NCBI GenBank assembly: GCA_003024785.1
Contig: PUQB01000183.1
Location: forward strand, 124,001-188,000
Direction of reading: 5' to 3'
Source: Selaginella tamariscina
Taxonomy: Eukaryota > Streptophyta > Lycopodiopsida > Selaginellales > Selaginellaceae
Length of the DNA: 64,000 nt
Shown: positions 59,107-64,000 of the stretch, one piece after another
How positions within the stretch are numbered: position 1 is the stretch's first letter
Layout: every line of letters begins with the position of its first letter
Position numbers and translations under genes: made by a program
Notes under the pieces: model-generated
The model's input: the letters and a program-made list of their open reading frames with translations, nothing else
Database searches by the model: none
What the model was told of the DNA's origin: nothing

Positions 59107-62100
59107 GTACCATCGTCAAAAGATTTTGGATGACTACCGAAGACTTGGTACATAGGTTAAAAAGGTTTGTGGTAAAATAGGAAAATGTGTGGATTTTATG
59201 ATGTTTGACTTGTTGGACAACCCCTCTCCCGAATAGAACCTTGCCAAGTGGAATGAACTCACGTCACCCATGCACTAGAACTCATCAAAGATTATCTTAG
59301 TCCCATTGGTGTGCTCATCTTTATTCTTTCAATGTTTTTGTATTGGGTTGTGGTCTTCACAAATGCTCTTGATTAAGTACACTTTAGAAGTACAAATCAG
59401 CATCTCTAGTTTGCAACACAAGTGTTCAAGCTTAAGTCAACAACAAATTATAGAAGGTAAATTACATTCTTTATTTAATTGTTTTTCTAAGCTTGCATTT
59501 ATGCTAAAAGTGTTATCTTGGAACTACCATGTCATTTGCCAAAGAGATTATGAATTATGGTGTTTTTGGACTTATTCTCCCTCTTCTACACTTTTATATT
59601 GTTTGGCAAAAATGGTATAAATGTTAATGCCACAATGTTTAAGTCATCACTTTCCTTTGCAAAAAAACAATTACCTATCACATTAATGTCAATTAAATAA
59701 TTTAATGATACTCACATGGAATTTAAAAAGCCTTTTCCTTACTTTTCTTCTCGGCCAAAATTGAAGGAATTTGCAGTTGCAACAACTCTTTATTTACAAT
59801 ATCTTGTATATGTTGTCTAATTGGGCCATATACCTCAGAATTACTTGTCCTCTTTGAGCTTAGCAAGATTCCATGGTGCTTCATGGGTGCTTGAACTTTT
59901 GGTGGTTGAATCTTGTTGGTTGGTAGGAGATGTTTTAGATAGTTGTGGCGCTTGTCCGGGACATTTGTGCTTACTACTATGCTATGATGAATGGTACTTT
60001 TGATAAATGTCATTTTTAAACTCCCCGATTGGTTCCTTGCTCTGTATTTCCAAGTACCAAGGCAATGGATTAGTTTTTCCTAAGGAGTGTACCTTGAAGC
60101 CTTGAAGATACATTTTATAAACTATTGTATTTTGAGAAGAGCATCCTTAAAATGTCCTTCTCAATATCACAAAGTATTGGGTCGGTTGAAATGTGTCGGT
60201 AGTAACATATTTGTAAGTGGCTTGAATTTTAGTCATAAATTTTATAATTATGCACGACAACAATCTATAAACAAATCTATGCGTGAAGTATGGTTGGCTA
60301 GGTTATTTGTTGAAGGGTAAGGAGCCTGAGCTTTTATGGGGAACGGCTTTCTCACCTATTCTTTCCAAGCATTCCAATACATAAGAATAAAAGTGACACA
60401 TTGTGGATCTTTTGTCCTTCATCCAGAGTCTGCTGATAATAGATATGGACGGCAAGGTATTTGTCAATTTTTGCGTTGACTTTTTTTTACATTGTAAAAC
60501 AACTAGTCTTTCAGTTGTTTAAGTGCAAGAGCCTTCTATTCATAAGTAAGTTTGGCCTTGGTACTTATCCCCTCTTGTTTGTCCCTATAGGAGCATATTA
60601 ATCACAAGTACCTTATGGAAGGAATGACTTACTTGAACAGATCAAGGCCAGGGTTGTGTCCCATTCAATTGTGTGATGTGGATTTGCAATTTAGATTAGT
60701 TTCCTTAGTTTCACCCTTTTGTTGGAAGTGATTTGTTTGTCTTTTGCCTCTAATAACTTCTCCAATTCATCACCAAACAAGTGCGGATGTCGATCATGAA
60801 AGTTTGCCTTTCTACATTCAATTTTGATTGTGATGACAACAATTAAGTTTATGTGATTTATTAATGTGACTTTACCTCAATTTAGATGCCTAAAATGAAG
60901 TTGAATAAAATTTGATACCAAGGGGGTGTTTCTAGGTTTTGCTTTTGAAGCTTCAACTCAAGGGCATTATAAACCTCCAGCGGGTAAATGTGTTGCATGT
61001 TCATGCTTCATAAGTGTTTTATATGCTCCAGATCATGCAAAAGGGTTCTAGTTTGGAAAGTGAAATGGCTTAGCCTACGAAAAACTACAATGTAAGTAAA
61101 CATGTATGAATATGCTTGAATACTTACTGGTTTATCTTTATGCTGACCATATGTTTTGGATTCTCTTTTAAGTACATGCCTTGACAATACTATGGAACCT
61201 AGATGTGCACGTGCACTGTGCGAATTGTGTCTCAAGTTGTTCTCAATGACCTTCATTATCACAGTACAATGATGATTACTGTTTACAACATGGAAAACCT
61301 TGTCAACAATAAATTTTCAATTTTCATTAGATGCCAGTTTTTTGTTAAAACATTGTGATTCCTTTATCCAAATGTTGTTCCTAAGATCATTCGACATAAC
61401 ATCTTCTGAACATGTTGGTTTCACCAAACCCATTTTAAAGAAACATAGAGTACATTTGAGGATTCACAATTATGATTAACCTAGTGAAATTTGTAACTCA
61501 CAGTCTACATAGAGGGGTGTACTCCACCGTGTGACTTAGTGTACCTCATATGTTCCAGGAGCTTGTTGATGGTTTGGTTTTTGGCTTGGAACACCATCTT
61601 CCTAACCCTGTCCTTGACATGTCCATTTGTCTTGCTCACTCGCATTATATGTGAAGTGCCTTCGCCAATTGGATTTGTCTACTGACTATTCCATTGTTGG
61701 TTGATGTTGCTAGTAGATTCCTCAAAGGTGGGGGGGAGCTTTCACTAGTTTGATTTTTGTGTTGGCTCTAATTGGTGTTGGCAGTAGGTTTCCTCTAGAG
61801 TTGGTGAGTGATGATTGGATTGTGCTTCTTCAAAATACGTAGGGGAAGGCATTGGTATCAAGAAAGCATTTTTGAGAGGGTGTAATTGAATGGTGAAAGC
61901 GGAGGCAAATCGGTGAATGTTTGATCTGGCATGGTCCCTTGTTTGTATGTTGACCTTCATCTTTCTGATAGATCCACCACTTCACTTTTGCATATTGGTT
62001 GGTCATGTGCCTCTATTTCTGATGTGGGTTGCATAGTTTTCTTTCTTTTGCCTACAAAACTGAGTCAAATAAGCATGTTATTTATATCTCTACCCCAAAG

Positions 62101-62380
62101 CCTACAACTAAGTGAATTATTGTAAGCTACTCTTGGTTTTTTTGTTGTGTATTTCTTCTTAGTGACTTATGAAAGCATCGTTTAAAACTTCAATATAAAA
62201 TTAATTTGCTTAAATTACATTACACACACACAACAACAAGACACACCAAATGATAATATGATAATATTAATGAGGTTCGTTAGATAATAAAACAATAGTA
62301 GAATGCTAGACTCATAACGTATAGAAATAAACTACCACATCACGACCATGATTCACAAACCATACAAACAGAAATTGTGT
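59107..62380. other. Non-coding or highly decayed region
   Basis: Unlike the very AT-rich intervals elsewhere, this stretch has mixed composition and many short frames, for example 59723-60013 (-) and 60087-60320 (+). I recognise no protein family. It continues the interrupted sequence left of 52865, since both flank the same insertion. Old transposon debris is the likeliest content. Confidence 0.35.
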
Positions 62381-62385
62381 AGATT

Positions 62386-63115
62386 GTGGGGTTTCGCTGG
62401 CAAACCCCCATATTAAAAATTGATTTAATGAAAAGCAATTAGGGATAGAATGTGAATAGGTAGAAAAGATAACCATAAGATTATGGGTTCACTAGCGAAC
62501 CACACAATAACCAAAATCAAGAAGACCCTCAAATTATGAATATGTTGATGGAAAAAACATGGATTCCTCAGAAATCCAAAAAAGTTAGCCTTTAAAAAAC
62601 TTCATTACAATGGTAGACAAGCAAAACAATGAATTAAAACTTGGGATTTGATGTAGAACCCCATGTAAAACTAATTTCTCATAACAAATACCAATATAAC
62701 CATTGGGGTTTGCATGCGAATCCCAACGAAAACTATATTATAAATCACAAATATGCAAAATAACCTTGGGGTTCCCTAGCGAACCCTAAGGATATCTACA
62801 TTATATTCCTCAAATTACAAGATAAAACCATGGGGTTTGCTAGCAAACCCCAATAAATATAAATGAGTTAAAGAAAAATAGTGGGGTTCGCTAGTGAACC
62901 CCAGGATATGTACATGGTATTACTAAAGAAAAATGTAAGAAAAACATGGGGTTCATTGACGAACCCCACCTTCAGACTACATTTTATTGGTTGAATTACA
63001 ACAAAAATGTAAGAAAACCCTTGAGGTTTGCCAACAAACCCTAAAGAAAAGAGAATTCTACTGAAAAGAAATACAATTACATGCCCAAAGACCTTTGGAA
63101 TTCACCTAAGAACCT
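62386..63115. repeat. Array of about eleven spaced dyad-symmetric (palindromic) units
   Basis: Units of 19-27 bp with hairpin symmetry start near 62387, 62484, 62559, 62641, 62703, 62765, 62831, 62882, 62947, 63020 and 63093, spaced about 50-100 bp apart. The consensus half is TGGGGTTYGCT followed by its reverse complement. The unit at 62831-62852 is a perfect 22-bp palindrome. Other units keep pairing through paired or wobble changes (GGGGTTT/AAACCCC, GGGGTTC/GAACCCC, GGATT/AATCC). The AT-rich intervening sequences are not obviously repeated. No gene overlaps the array. Confidence 0.85.
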
Positions 63116-63189
63116 CAAAATTTTTAAATAAACCAATGTCAAATAACTAGACATAGTGCAACAAACACATGGGATTTGCATGTTCTCCG

Positions 63190-64000
63190 AAGGCTATAAT
63201 AGAGAATGAATGAAATCCTTTAATGGAAGATATATTAATTACTTAGTATTAAAAGAGATCAGTCAATAATTATATTGAATTGAAATGCTAAAACACTAAC
63301 CCTAGCCTCCTTTATGTACTAGGACGGCCATTGGTATAAATATGAATGGTTTAGATCTGAATCTAGACCTTTAGTTTTGAATTTAAATCTGAACCATCAA
63401 TTCTTTATCTTAAAATATTTTAAGGGAATATTCTAGTGTTGACATATACAACATCAACATCAACTTGTATATTTTGCTAAATTATGACACCATCCCCTCT
63501 CTTCGTGATGAGTTTCACAAGTTGGACTAGAATTAGATTTAAGCTTGTCTAGGTACTGAGCATGTATAAATATATTTAAATTATTTTGTTTCTAATAACT
63601 GTTTTATGTTTATTGAATAATAAAAGATAATGATTAATCTCTCTCATTACATATATATATAATATCTATAATTAATTAATCAATCATACTCTACTTTATT
63701 ATTTCAATGTGGATGGCCCTCTCACACACAATTAATTTGATTATATGGTATGGCAAGTAACAACAAAATATAATGGGCTAAATTATAAATAGTTAACATT
63801 AATATTTAAGATTTAACAATTATAAATTAAAAAGAATTAAAAATTCTAGAATAATTAAGAATAACAAAATTATTTTTAAAATGTCTATTTCTAAGTATAA
63901 AATTCTTATCTAAGAAAATCCAATATTAGTCACTTTATTTAAAATTATTTTTTCTTATTGTTAGGAACCAAGTTGAAAAGATAGAAAACAAGCTGAATTA
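63190..64000. other. AT-rich end of window without recognisable genes
   Basis: No coding or RNA gene is evident. A (TA)n tract lies at about 63650-63662. Confidence 0.4.

Noticed and set aside
62386-63115. Possible CRISPR array
   Set aside because: The spacing is irregular, the repeats vary in sequence and length, and this is plant nuclear DNA with no cas genes. The signal is a palindrome array, not CRISPR.

Overview
This window is nuclear DNA of a land plant. The evidence is the set of plant-type genes (CLASP, a WSD-type acyltransferase, LSM4, a COMT-like O-methyltransferase, a CLE preproprotein, a 'C19-related' membrane protein, HMG-CoA synthase), GT-AG introns, and Ty3/gypsy retrotransposons with plant-style primer-binding sites. 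The species and even the major clade cannot be fixed from sequence alone. Introns are short (mostly 70-500 bp) and very rich in (TG)n, (CA)n, (TA)n and (TC)n tracts.

Bases 1-32,000 are a gene-rich segment. In order it holds: CLASP (+, 25 recognisable exons, 5' end outside the window); a WS/DGAT-type O-acyltransferase (-, convergent with CLASP); a decayed Ty3/gypsy element with an assembly gap (12,375-17,446); LSM4 (-); an O-methyltransferase (-); a calcineurin-like metallophosphoesterase (-); a RING-H2 protein (-); a small unknown ORF (+); a secreted preproprotein with seven CLE-like dodecapeptides plus a partial one (+, 24,819-25,373); a homologue of Arabidopsis At1g16860/At1g78880 (-); an unidentified spliced-looking fragment (+); and a SEC14-like lipid-transfer gene (-).

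Bases 32,000-64,000 are AT-rich and transposon-rich. They contain a 1.1-kb TRIM-like LTR element carrying a 55-bp minisatellite (34,842-35,959), a 7.3-kb chromodomain Ty3/gypsy element with perfect 5-bp target duplications (38,258-45,585), an HMG-CoA synthase gene (+, 47,979 to about 50,271), a second chromodomain Ty3/gypsy element of 6.2 kb, also with a perfect target duplication (52,865-59,101), and an array of about eleven short dyad-symmetric units (62,386-63,115).

The genes do not form an obvious pathway. The two observations most worth pursuing are the multi-CLE preproprotein and the palindrome array, whose stems vary in a pairing-preserving way. A third theme is technical: nearly every conserved gene carries one or more single-base indels, often in homopolymers, that break an otherwise conserved frame. 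The two LTRs of the 38-kb element also differ largely by single-base indels. This points to residual assembly error at least as strongly as to pseudogenes.
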